From positions 89,556 through 153,555 of the IMG/VR virus record IMGVR_UViG_3300021963_000034: a DNA stretch of 64,000 nt. One strand, 5' to 3'. This stretch comes from a virus. Positions 40,920-48,683 of the stretch are shown here, in pieces (position 1 is the stretch's first letter; each line of letters starts with the position of its first letter). The notes below the pieces were generated by a model that saw only the letters and a list, made by a program, of their open reading frames with translations, searched no databases and had not been told where the DNA came from. Both the position numbers and the translations under genes were made by a program.

Positions 40920-41420
40920 ATGGATTTTGATTATAAAAAATATTCTCTTGAGAACCTTGAGAATTGGATGCACGATGCAATGTCTGCAGGTGAAGCAACT
41001 CCATATGAAATCTATGATGTTATTGTTAGTGTAGTGAAAGAAAATTATTACACATACAAACAAAAAGCATCTCAAGCATATGAACTTCTTGGACTTTTGA
41101 ATAGTGGTGTTGATAATAACAAATATCAGGATTATCTAAGTGAAATCTTGAGTTGTGATAAAGATGATCGTTCTCCCGAATGTCAAAGTGCTTGGGATGA
41201 CTTTTGGCAATCAAGTCACCAGGAATATTTGAATACTGAAGAAGATAAAATTGTAAAGTGGCAACTTCCTGTTCAAGTTGATGGATTGACCGGTGACTGT
41301 TATGTTAATTTTCCTGACGATCTGTTAGAAATAGCTAATTTGAAAGAAGGTGATCAATTAGAATGGGTTGACAATTATGATGGATCTTACACTCTAAAAA
41401 AGCATAATGTACACAATTAA
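40920..41420 (+). CDS. Protein with C-terminal AbrB/MazE-like domain
   Basis: 166 residues. The N-terminal about 115 are helical and acidic. The last 50, KWQLPVQVDGLTGDCYVNFP, DDLLEIANLKEGDQLEWV and GSYTLKK, follow the swapped-hairpin AbrB/SpoVT/MazE pattern (PxDLLxxxxLKEGDxLEW). A DNA-binding or protein-dimer role is likely. The ATG at 40920 is preferred over a TTG at 40914. Confidence 0.65.
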   Translation: MDFDYKKYSLENLENWMHDAMSAGEATPYEIYDVIVSVVKENYYTYKQKASQAYELLGLLNSGVDNNKYQDYLSEILSCDKDDRSPECQSAWDDFWQSSHQEYLNTEEDKIVKWQLPVQVDGLTGDCYVNFPDDLLEIANLKEGDQLEWVDNYDGSYTLKKHNVHN

Positions 41421-41598
41421 ACTTCTTGCACCTGCTGCTTTAATGATGTGTGTAGAAAGTGCATTATCTAACCGTGGATACTGTGCTCTTGACCAACCCA
41501 AACCATCTGTAGTAAGATACTATGAACCTGGTAAGTCCTGTTATGTCAACGGAACTTTTTATATTAAATGTGAGGATAGATTAAATGGCTCTCTCTGA
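41407..41598 (+). CDS. Small secreted protein
   Basis: 63 residues. Signal-like N-terminus (YTIKLLAPAALMMCVESALS), then a short mature part with three Cys (GYCALDQ, KSCYVNGTFYIKCEDR). Overlaps both neighbours by 14 bases. Confidence 0.55.
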   Translation: MYTIKLLAPAALMMCVESALSNRGYCALDQPKPSVVRYYEPGKSCYVNGTFYIKCEDRLNGSL

Positions 41599-41815
41599 AA
41601 GTGTTGAAGAAAGTTTGAAAGAAGCAGAAGCAAATCTGAGAAATGCTCTTGCATACGCAGCGAGGCAGGAAAAACCTTTTATTTCTCGTGAGATTTCAGA
41701 AATCATTTGTCGTATTGATAGTATGATTAAGACTGATCAACTTCTTGATAAACTGGAAGATCGAATGAAAGGTTTTGGTGATGACAAAGGATCTTTTGGT
41801 TCTTTCTTTGGTTAA
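41585..41815 (+). CDS. Small helical protein
   Basis: 76 residues, nearly all helix (VEESLKEAEANLRNALAYAA) with a Gly/Phe-rich end (GDDKGSFGSFFG). Last gene of the 37171-41815 run. Confidence 0.6.
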   Translation: MALSESVEESLKEAEANLRNALAYAARQEKPFISREISEIICRIDSMIKTDQLLDKLEDRMKGFGDDKGSFGSFFG

Positions 41816-41851
41816 GAAATTTTAATCAATCCAAAAGAAAATATTAAAGAA

Positions 41852-41886
41852 CACGATAACCTCCTTAAATAGTGTTAGGATATAAG
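41852..41886 (+). promoter_or_regulatory. Promoter with conserved ACCTCCT element
   Basis: ATAACCTCCT, ATAGTG and -10 TAGGAT (41876-41881) match the element at 26297-26330 in order and spacing. It lies 26 bases before the ATG at 41908. Confidence 0.55.
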
Positions 41887-41907
41887 CATAATCACGGGAG
41901 CAAACCT

Positions 41908-42072
41908 ATGACCCTTCCTTCAAAGGGAAACAAAAAACTTACCGATGAAGAGTTTAAAGAGATGACTGCACTTAAAAATGTAATCAATCAACGCCCTGCT
42001 GCTGTAGTTCCTGAGAAGATGGAGCAATTTACTGAGTATCTTGTGCGAAGTTTGAGAGAGAAAGATGGATAA
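41908..42072 (+). CDS. Small helical protein
   Basis: 54 residues with GGGAG ribosome site. KKLTDEEFKEMTALKNVINQ and EKMEQFTEYLVRSLREK are helical. Stop overlaps an AATAAATA box. Function unknown. Confidence 0.6.
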   Translation: MTLPSKGNKKLTDEEFKEMTALKNVINQRPAAVVPEKMEQFTEYLVRSLREKDG

Positions 42073-42078
42073 TAAATA
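42071..42078 (+). promoter_or_regulatory. Late-promoter-like AATAAATA
   Basis: Lies 18 bases before the ATG at 42097, with ATTAAAAAC after it as at other late boxes. Confidence 0.5.
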
Positions 42079-42096
42079 ATTAAAAACTATATATCC

Positions 42097-42237
42097 ATGG
42101 CACAAGAAAAAACACTAAAAATTTCAGCAGTTGCTTATGAAATGTTGCAGGTGATTGCAGAAAAAAATAGACAAAGAGACCCTATAAAATACTTGGAACA
42201 ATTTATAAAACAACAATACAGTCGTATTAGAAACTGA
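42097..42237 (+). CDS. Ribbon-helix-helix-like small protein
   Basis: 46 residues. KTLKISAVAYEMLQVIAEKN then DPIKYLEQFIKQQYSRI has the beta strand, helix, helix plan of CopG/Arc-type repressors. Under a late-type box and just before the helicase island, so it could be a local DNA-binding regulator; weakly supported. Confidence 0.5.
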   Translation: MAQEKTLKISAVAYEMLQVIAEKNRQRDPIKYLEQFIKQQYSRIRN

Positions 42238-42238
42238 A

Positions 42239-42293
42239 GACACTTTAAAAACTGTCACATGATCCTGCCATTGAGCAGGATTTTTGCTATTCT
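42239..42293 (+). promoter_or_regulatory. Operon boundary unit opening the helicase island
   Basis: Stem-loop GACACTT-TAAA-AACTGTC at 42239-42256. Strong terminator ATCCTGC (42262-42268) / GCAGGAT (42275-42281) plus TTTT. -10 TATTCT at 42288-42293, 21 bases before the helicase start. Confidence 0.75.
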
Positions 42294-42314
42294 ACTTTCA
42301 TTGATTCCTACATC

Positions 42315-43535
42315 ATGGTTCTTTTTCGCCCACATCAAAATGAGTGTTTGGATCAAACCAAGATCCATTCTAAAGGCATTATCTGTGCTGCCACAGGTAC
42401 AGGCAAAACTCTTGTAGGTATTGGTGATACGATTCGTGAGTTTCTAAAAGAAACACCACAAACTGTTGTGGTTGTTGCTCCGCGACTTTTGCTAGCAAAT
42501 CAATTGTGTTCTGAGTATCTTGAGCATATCACTAATGCTTCTGTGTTTCATGTTCATTCAGGAGAAACACACCACTTTTCTTCTACAAAACCTGATGTTT
42601 TGTATAAGTGGTGGTTTCATACTAAGACTCATAAACTAATCTTTACCACCTATCATTCTCTTCATCGAGTGGTGGAATCAGGTATCAAAGTAGATACAAT
42701 TCACTTTGATGAAGCACATAATTCTGTGCAGAAGAACTTTTATCCTGCAACAGAACATTTCAGTCAGAAAGCAGATCGTTGCTACTTCTATACTGCAACA
42801 CCTAAGTATTCTTCAACACCAAAGAAACCTGGGATGAACAATACTCAAGTTTATGGTAACATCATTGCAAATGTTCCTGCTCCACGAATGGTGCGAGAAG
42901 GATACATTATTCCTCCTAAGATTGTTGCCAAGCAAGTATCTTTGGACAGCACTAATGTGTTTGAGCGTGACTGCAATCATCTACTAGAGAGTATTGATGA
43001 GGCAAATGTTTCTAAAGTTCTTGTTTGTGCCAAAGCAACCAAACAAATCACTAATCTGATCTCTCAAACTGGTTTCTGTCAAGAACTAGAGGATCGTGGA
43101 TATTCTTGGATGGTGATTACATCAAAGACTGGTGCAATTATTGATGGTAAAAAAGTAAATCGTGAAGATTTCTTTGATACTCTTCACAAATGGAGTGTTG
43201 ATGACTCTAAAAAGTTTGTTCTTCTCCATTATTCTATTCTTTCTGAAGGTATCAATGTATCTGGACTTGAAGCGGTAATTTTTATGCGATCTATGGACGC
43301 GATAGGAGTGTGCCAAACTATTGGGCGAGTTGTGCGACTCCATCATAAGGATTCTGCACGTCTTCGCTCTGGAGACTTGACACCTGGAAAGTTGGAAGAC
43401 TATCATAAGTCCTATGGTCTTGTGATCATTCCAACTTTCAACTCCGTGGGAATCTCTACAGTAAAGAAAATCCAAAACGTCGTTGACACTGTGTTTCAAC
43501 AAGGCGAACCTTGCATCTCTACTATTAAACGCTGA
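42315..43535 (+). CDS. SF2 DEAH-box helicase (restriction-type)
   Basis: 406 residues. FRPHQNECLD is a Q-like motif, CAATGTGKT (about 24-32) Walker A, HFDEAHN (about 131-136) motif II, TATPK (about 160) motif III, and QTIGRVVRLHHKD (about 333) motif VI. Its compact size and motifs resemble the helicase part of type I/III restriction subunits more than replicative helicases; T4 UvsW is about 100 residues longer. Only two bases separate it from the nuclease-like gene that follows, so the two products probably work together. Confidence 0.85.
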   Translation: MVLFRPHQNECLDQTKIHSKGIICAATGTGKTLVGIGDTIREFLKETPQTVVVVAPRLLLANQLCSEYLEHITNASVFHVHSGETHHFSSTKPDVLYKWWFHTKTHKLIFTTYHSLHRVVESGIKVDTIHFDEAHNSVQKNFYPATEHFSQKADRCYFYTATPKYSSTPKKPGMNNTQVYGNIIANVPAPRMVREGYIIPPKIVAKQVSLDSTNVFERDCNHLLESIDEANVSKVLVCAKATKQITNLISQTGFCQELEDRGYSWMVITSKTGAIIDGKKVNREDFFDTLHKWSVDDSKKFVLLHYSILSEGINVSGLEAVIFMRSMDAIGVCQTIGRVVRLHHKDSARLRSGDLTPGKLEDYHKSYGLVIIPTFNSVGISTVKKIQNVVDTVFQQGEPCISTIKR

Positions 43536-43537
43536 TC

Positions 43538-44050
43538 ATGATTGACTTCAGAACTTTTGAACTGAATCGTCTGTCTAAACTTTTGTATAGTCTTCGTGAT
43601 TATACATCAAACAATTTACGCTTTCCAAAAGCAGGAGAACTTGTAGAAATTGCCTATGATGTCTATAGTAAAGGACAACTCAATCGCGTTAATCTTCCTG
43701 GTGTAGATTTGATTGGAACTGATGGTCACACTTATGAATCTAAGGTGACTCAGTTCAAGAATAAATCACAAATGGCAGTGCGCGATGTCATTCTTAAGAA
43801 CAGTCGTGCAAGTAGTTCTGTCAACGAAAAACTTGCAGACTTCTTTATTTTCACTGACATCAAACTTGGAAAAGCATGTTGCGTTCCTTCTAGTTTGATC
43901 TATAATGTGAAGTTCACGGGTGCTGTTCTTACAGGACATTGTGATCCTCATCCAGAATTCTTTTTTCTTGATAGTTATGCCAAAAAGTACAAAACAGACT
44001 ACTTCGCAGAAGCAGAAAAGTTCGACCACACCTACGTCGAAAGTTTCTGA
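43538..44050 (+). CDS. PD-(D/E)XK-like nuclease, putative
   Basis: 170 residues. LPGVDLIGTDGHTYESKVTQ gives D57...E67-x-K69, with E34/E37 upstream in KAGELVEIAY; this E...D...ExK spacing is typical of restriction-endonuclease-fold nucleases. The following basic stretch FKNKSQMAVRDVILKNSR could contact DNA. It sits two bases after the helicase gene. Alternative: a non-catalytic REase-fold specificity protein. Confidence 0.55.
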   Translation: MIDFRTFELNRLSKLLYSLRDYTSNNLRFPKAGELVEIAYDVYSKGQLNRVNLPGVDLIGTDGHTYESKVTQFKNKSQMAVRDVILKNSRASSSVNEKLADFFIFTDIKLGKACCVPSSLIYNVKFTGAVLTGHCDPHPEFFFLDSYAKKYKTDYFAEAEKFDHTYVESF

Positions 44051-44213
44051 AGGATTTATAACTCAAGATAATTATGCTGTAGTGCCCTGGGGAAAAAGAT
44101 TTGTCATTATTTACAATGGAGAACAACTTACTGATGTAAGCACAAAACTCCAAGCAGAGAGGTTCATCAAACAGCACCGTGACAGTCCTCAAACTGGCAC
44201 AGTGTTTGTTTGA
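43977..44213 (+). CDS. Small protein, basic N-terminus
   Basis: 78 residues. PKSTKQTTSQKQKSSTTPTS is a low-complexity basic start, then DNYAVVPWGKRFVIIYNGEQ and LQAERFIKQHRDSPQTG form a small beta/helix unit. It overlaps the nuclease-like gene by 74 bases, the longest overlap in the region; a later, non-ATG start cannot be excluded. Confidence 0.5.
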   Translation: MPKSTKQTTSQKQKSSTTPTSKVSEGFITQDNYAVVPWGKRFVIIYNGEQLTDVSTKLQAERFIKQHRDSPQTGTVFV

Positions 44214-44229
44214 TGGACCTTTTTTGATC

Positions 44230-44235
44230 TATAGT
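44230..44235 (+). promoter_or_regulatory. -10 box TATAGT
   Basis: Lies 22 bases before the ATG at 44258, the spacing used throughout the early-type operons. No boundary stem-loop is seen here. Confidence 0.45.
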
Positions 44236-44257
44236 TACTTTGTTGTCAATCAATCAC

Positions 44258-46540
44258 ATGACCAACCTCGCAAACGACATCCTCATCTGGAATCGAATGG
44301 TATCTCATGCGATTCCATCGCATAAGAAGGGTGTTTTGTATTTGAATCAAGAAATCAAGGATATTGCTGAACAGTATCCTTGTGGATTTTATCAATTCAC
44401 AAAACTCAGTGCTTTTCTTAAAAAAGAACACAAGTGCGGTCAGACAGAAAAATATGCTGCTGATCGAGTTCATGAACAGCGCACTGCATCTGAACGCGAA
44501 GATTATTTGATTGTTGGTTGGATTCCTTCTGACCTTGCTAAGAATAAGTCTGAAGATCAACGTATTCTTCTTGAACTTCACAAACAGAAGAAATGCACCC
44601 TTGCTACAATCCTTGAATCTAGGACTTCAAAAGAGTGGGCAATTTTTCCTGAAAATAATCCCGAAGAAGTTTGGCGCGATTATCTTGGTAATAACGTCAA
44701 AAAGTTGGATCTTGGTCTGACTATTTGGCAACTTGAGGCAATGGATAATATCTTCTCTTTCCTTACGGAAAATAAGAGAAAAATCATGGCAGAACTTGCT
44801 GCGCGATTTGGTAAGACTCTTGAATATCTTGCCATGTTTCTTGCAGTTAAGCACAAGGTCATGGTTGTTGGAACTTATTATCTAACTGCTCTTACCTCTT
44901 TCAAAAAAGAAGTGCATCGTTACAATGAGTTTTCCAATTTTATTATTCTAGAACTCAATTCTGACACTTTCCAAGCAGACTTTAATCAAGGTCTGAAAGA
45001 AAATAAGAAGATTGTTGTTCTTGCTTCTCTCTGTGGCAATAAGGAAGTTGACCACACTGTGCGTAATCAAAATGCACAGTTTATTGAAACTTTTACTGAC
45101 AAAATTACTGTCATTGATGAAGCAGATTATGGAGCACACACTAAGAGTTGTGTACCCTTTGTCAATCGCATTGGTCACGGCGCACCTGTGATTCTTACCA
45201 CAGGAACCAATAGCGAACGTGCAAAAGGTGAGCACGATGACGTTGATGCTTTCTTCAAGATTACTTATCTTGACATGCTGATGAAAGCAGGTACAAAGGC
45301 AAAGATTAAGAATGATATTGTTAAGCAATTCAAGCGAGCATTTGAATATGAAAAGTGTCTGGCAAAGGTTAAATTTTATCGCTATGATTGGAGTCGTTTT
45401 GTTTCCAGTCTTACCGAACATGAAATGAAGTTCAATCCTTCATTCTCTAAAGCATCTGGGAGTGTCAAAAAAAATCAAGGATTCTGGACCGGACTTTATA
45501 AGTCATTTGTTGGCAGCAGTTCTATCATGGATGCCAATGATTACAGTCTCGCTAACTGTATTGAAGGTGATGCTAAGTCTGTCATTCAGTTTGTTAGTAT
45601 GGAAAACAAACAAATGAAACATCTTGAATCTATTGCGAAGGCAATTCTTGGAGAGTTTTATGATGTTCATATTATCAATGGTGATGTTGTTAAGGGTGAA
45701 GATGCTGAACAATTTGTAAATGATAAGATTCGCATTGCCGAACAAAATAACAAACAAGTATGGATCATCGCGTCTCAAATGTGTCAGCGGTCCTTCAGTG
45801 TTCCCGAGATCAATGTTGTTCTTCTCACTTATGATAACGGAGATGCTGGCGCTACCGTTCAGAAAATGAGTCGTGCTCTGACTGCTGGTAACAGCGAAAA
45901 AGTCGGTCACATTATCTCGATTTCGATTGATGGCACTAGGGACGACAAGATTTCTCCAATGATTCTGGATGCTGCACGACAAGTTGCAGACCATGAGGAT
46001 ATTGATATTCTCTCTGCTCTTCGCAAAGTCATCAAAACTCTTCCTATCTTTGAGATGGGTGAGGATGGATACAACATTCAACTGGAGGCAGACGATTATT
46101 CTAAGGAGATCTTTTCTTCCAGCAGTTCTCATCGGATTGTCATCAATAATGATCGTCTGATGTATGAAGGTTGTCTTGATTTCATTGATTTTGATGCTTC
46201 TACCGCAGAAAAAATGAAAGCAGTATCTGATTTCAAAAAGGGCAAAACTAACCTTGAACCATTGAACAAATCAAAGGGCAAACTGACTTCTGAGGAAAAT
46301 CAACTCATTGCTCAGCGACGCAACAAACTTACAAACATTCTTGATCGCACTTCCTATTGCATCAAAGAAGTTCGCAAGAACAAGGGTAAGATCAGTTACC
46401 AATCTTTTGTTGATATTCTCAACACAAACCGTTTTGTTGCTGATTCTATTGGTGTGACCGCTCAGGAGTTCGATATGTTGGTTCAAGATCGTTATATTGA
46501 TCTTTCTCTGTTCTCCATGTACGTTGAGTGTGACAGTTGA
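44258..46540 (+). CDS. Large SF2 DEAD-box helicase (restriction-associated type)
   Basis: 760 residues. After a 165-residue N-terminal domain, LTIWQLEAMDNI is a Q-like motif, MAELAARFGKTLEYLA (about 181-187) an ARFGKT-type Walker A, VIDEADYGAHT (about 285) motif II, and LTTGTNSERA (about 313) motif III; IASQMCQRSFSVPEINVVLL and GATVQKMSRAL lie in the second RecA domain. The ARFGKT/DEAD form occurs in helicases linked to restriction-like systems. The C-terminal 250 residues are unique. The ATG at 44258 is chosen over upstream TTG by the -10 spacing. Confidence 0.75.
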   Translation: MTNLANDILIWNRMVSHAIPSHKKGVLYLNQEIKDIAEQYPCGFYQFTKLSAFLKKEHKCGQTEKYAADRVHEQRTASEREDYLIVGWIPSDLAKNKSEDQRILLELHKQKKCTLATILESRTSKEWAIFPENNPEEVWRDYLGNNVKKLDLGLTIWQLEAMDNIFSFLTENKRKIMAELAARFGKTLEYLAMFLAVKHKVMVVGTYYLTALTSFKKEVHRYNEFSNFIILELNSDTFQADFNQGLKENKKIVVLASLCGNKEVDHTVRNQNAQFIETFTDKITVIDEADYGAHTKSCVPFVNRIGHGAPVILTTGTNSERAKGEHDDVDAFFKITYLDMLMKAGTKAKIKNDIVKQFKRAFEYEKCLAKVKFYRYDWSRFVSSLTEHEMKFNPSFSKASGSVKKNQGFWTGLYKSFVGSSSIMDANDYSLANCIEGDAKSVIQFVSMENKQMKHLESIAKAILGEFYDVHIINGDVVKGEDAEQFVNDKIRIAEQNNKQVWIIASQMCQRSFSVPEINVVLLTYDNGDAGATVQKMSRALTAGNSEKVGHIISISIDGTRDDKISPMILDAARQVADHEDIDILSALRKVIKTLPIFEMGEDGYNIQLEADDYSKEIFSSSSSHRIVINNDRLMYEGCLDFIDFDASTAEKMKAVSDFKKGKTNLEPLNKSKGKLTSEENQLIAQRRNKLTNILDRTSYCIKEVRKNKGKISYQSFVDILNTNRFVADSIGVTAQEFDMLVQDRYIDLSLFSMYVECDS

Positions 46541-46588
46541 GTAGGTGACACATCATGTCTCAGGTTTCGATCTGAGGCATGATATTCT
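46533..46588 (+). promoter_or_regulatory. Boundary unit: terminator hairpin and -10 box
   Basis: A degenerate boundary motif (GACAGTTGAG) overlaps the helicase stop. Hairpin arms CATGTCTCAG (46554-46563) and CTGAGGCATG (46572-46581). -10 TATTCT at 46583-46588 lies 21 bases before the start at 46610. It splits the island into two transcription units. Confidence 0.65.
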
Positions 46589-46609
46589 TTTTTAGTAATC
46601 AACTTCATC

Positions 46610-47494
46610 ATGACTGCCCTCACTACAGAACAATTCAAAGATTACTTTCAAATCAAAGGTAATACAGTCATTCTTTCTCCACAGGTTGCAATGATTGCAA
46701 GTCTTTGTGGGTATGGCGATTTTGATTATCAACCACCATCTAAAGATCAAACCACAGTATCATCCACTCAGTATGACACTGTTTTGATTGATGTTGTAGA
46801 TAAAGACAAGTTTCCAGGTTTTGCTGGTGGGATGCTTCATTCATTTCGATACTTGACTTATGCACTCGACTTCTTGGGTGGCAATGGGACTTTGATTGGC
46901 AAATTTCCATCATTGCTACTCAATAAGGCAATAAATTTTCCAAACTCCGCACATCTCAATTCCAAGGGTCATACAGAATCAATACACCTTTTTGAAGATC
47001 ACTTTTTTATAAAGATTGTAAAAAATACCAGTAACAGAAAGACTACAGTTTTCTATGAAAATGGAAATGAGGTAGAAGTTCAGACTAAGTACCCTATTCT
47101 TCATCACTACAATCAAGAATACTATGATTATCTCCGTAGCGTAGACTTGACAACATCATGTGCCCGAACCACTATTGACGGTAAGGGTGATAAAGTAGCA
47201 GAACAACTTGCTATTCGATCAAAACGAACTGATTTCGATAAAGTTTTGTTTGTTCCCTCCAACGGAAACAAACCTAAAGCATATACTTTTGATGAGGTAA
47301 AAGACAAAAACAGCGGTGGTGATGCTTTCTTTGCGGAATCTGCAGAGCAGCGCGACCAGTACATTAAAATCCTTCAAAATCCTAAAGTTGTAGATCTGAT
47401 CAAGGAAATGTGCTATAATAACTATACTAGCATGAAACTAGATCATAAAAAGTACATCTTCAATGAGCGCATCTTCTCCTTCGCAAATGCTTAA
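46610..47494 (+). CDS. Degenerate N6-adenine-methylase-like / target-recognition protein
   Basis: 294 residues. YDTVLIDVVDKDKF followed by SFRYLTYALDFLGGNGTLIG has the layout of the NPPY strand and following helix-strand of Eco57I/type I adenine methylases, but the catalytic NPP[YF] is replaced and no SAM-binding FxGxG is present. The C-terminal half, ending FFAESAEQRDQYIKILQNPK and a final FNERIF, resembles methylase target-recognition ends. It may be a catalytically dead specificity or anti-restriction factor. The methylase relation is inferred from pattern, not search. Confidence 0.45.
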   Translation: MTALTTEQFKDYFQIKGNTVILSPQVAMIASLCGYGDFDYQPPSKDQTTVSSTQYDTVLIDVVDKDKFPGFAGGMLHSFRYLTYALDFLGGNGTLIGKFPSLLLNKAINFPNSAHLNSKGHTESIHLFEDHFFIKIVKNTSNRKTTVFYENGNEVEVQTKYPILHHYNQEYYDYLRSVDLTTSCARTTIDGKGDKVAEQLAIRSKRTDFDKVLFVPSNGNKPKAYTFDEVKDKNSGGDAFFAESAEQRDQYIKILQNPKVVDLIKEMCYNNYTSMKLDHKKYIFNERIFSFANA

Positions 47495-48137
47495 TCCTCT
47501 TCTGAATTTGTTTGTCTCCAGTGATCTTGATGTATCTAATGCTAATGTAAAAGATTTCATTGTTCAACCATGCACAATGAGAGAAATCAAAGAGTTTGTT
47601 GTGCATTGGCATTACTCTCATAATCTTAGAGGTATGATGTGTTCTCATGCCTTCAAGATGACATATCAAGATTCAATCATTGGTGCCATGATTTATGGTA
47701 GACCAGCGATGGCAAACGCATGGAAAAAATATGCGGATGAACAAGACGATTTGTTAGAACTTCGTAGACTTTGTTGTATTGATAATACTCCAAGAAATAC
47801 AGAGTCTTATTTTATTGGTAAGACTTTGCGATGGTTGAAAAAGAATACTAATCTTAAAGTTATTGTATCATATGCAGATCCTCATTATGGACATGCGGGT
47901 ACAATTTATAAAGCATCAAACTTTGAATATCGAGGACAAACTTCTTCAGGAAAGGTAATTTCATACAAAGGAAGACTCTTTCATGATAAGTGTATTCGTG
48001 ATGGAAAGAAAAAAGATGAGAATGGTAATCAAATACTTGATAAGTATGCTATTGAATTGAGAGAAGCATTAAAAACTGGAGAGGCGCAATGGATTGAAAC
48101 TCCAGGTAAGCACATTTATGTTTATGAACTGCGGTGA
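47463..48137 (+). CDS. Mom-like DNA adenine-modification acyltransferase-fold protein
   Basis: 224 residues. LELRRLCCIDNTPRNTESYF (98-117), then VSYADPHYGHAGTIYKASNF (135-154) and EYRGQTSSG are the hallmark segments of the phage Mu Mom family (GNAT-like fold), which converts adenine in DNA to a carbamoylmethyl form and blocks many restriction enzymes. The N-terminal part (HWHYSHNLRGMM, SIIGAMIYGRPAM) also fits. Starts at 47463 or the in-frame ATG 47487; both lie inside the preceding gene, implying coupling. Likely protects phage DNA. Confidence 0.8.
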   Translation: MSASSPSQMLNPLLNLFVSSDLDVSNANVKDFIVQPCTMREIKEFVVHWHYSHNLRGMMCSHAFKMTYQDSIIGAMIYGRPAMANAWKKYADEQDDLLELRRLCCIDNTPRNTESYFIGKTLRWLKKNTNLKVIVSYADPHYGHAGTIYKASNFEYRGQTSSGKVISYKGRLFHDKCIRDGKKKDENGNQILDKYAIELREALKTGEAQWIETPGKHIYVYELR

Positions 48138-48219
48138 CACTTGAGGAACTGGCACACTGACCCGCACGAGGGACGCCAGATGCAGTATCTTATGTTCATG
48201 AGGCACACAGGTTGCCTCA
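48134..48219 (+). promoter_or_regulatory. Boundary unit closing the island: stem-loop, -10 box, leader hairpin
   Basis: GTGACACTT-GAGG-AACTGGCAC (48134-48155) contains the TGA of the Mom-like gene. -10-like TATCTT at 48186-48191. A leader hairpin TGAGGCA (48199-48205) / TGCCTCA (48213-48219) without T-run follows, and the next ATG is at 48250, a longer leader than elsewhere. Confidence 0.6.
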
Positions 48220-48249
48220 AAACCACACAACCCACTTTTAAGTAGACTC

Positions 48250-48678
48250 ATGGCAACCCGAGCACGAATCGGTATCGAACTCAAAAACGGTTCTGTACTC
48301 TCTGTGTATCACCACTGGAATGGTTATCCCGAATGGTTGGGTCGTATTCTGAATACTCATTACAACACTCGTGCCCTTGCTGCCGAACTGATTGATGGTG
48401 GTGATATGAGTTCCTGCTGGACTGAAGACCGCTGGAACTATGATGAATCATCTTTTAAAGTTGAAGAGTATGGTCCTCAGTATTATGTGCGCGAGAGTGA
48501 TGGAGAGTGTCCTCCTCGCCTTGATGTTGACCTTGCAGAGTATCTGCTCCATGAGAATGGTCAAGAGTATCATTATCTCTTCCGCAATGGTGAATGGGTG
48601 TGCTACAATATGCACGAGTTTGATGATAGCAAACTCCCTGAAGTTGTTGAAATTCCCTCTGCTGCCCTTGCTGTTTGA
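48250..48678 (+). CDS. Conserved cyanophage protein, 142 residues
   Basis: TRARIGIELKNGSVLSVYHH and WNGYPEWLGRIL start a beta-rich domain; GGDMSSCWTED, a Tyr-rich middle and LLHENGQEYHYLFRNGEWVCY follow. It resembles a widespread phage protein of unknown function with a GxxIxxxxHWDGYP-like motif. Likely single-domain, no catalytic residues evident. Confidence 0.65.
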   Translation: MATRARIGIELKNGSVLSVYHHWNGYPEWLGRILNTHYNTRALAAELIDGGDMSSCWTEDRWNYDESSFKVEEYGPQYYVRESDGECPPRLDVDLAEYLLHENGQEYHYLFRNGEWVCYNMHEFDDSKLPEVVEIPSAALAV

Positions 48679-48683
48679 TTATT

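Noticed and set aside
42315-43535. Identification of the first helicase as T4 UvsW
   Set aside because: It is shorter and lacks a recognisable UvsW N-terminal domain; its coupling to a nuclease-like gene favours a restriction-type helicase. Not fully excluded.
44948-46132. Minus-strand frames of 157 and 209 codons inside the large helicase gene
   Set aside because: Antisense to a clear helicase with conserved motifs; composition is that of a reverse-complement shadow.
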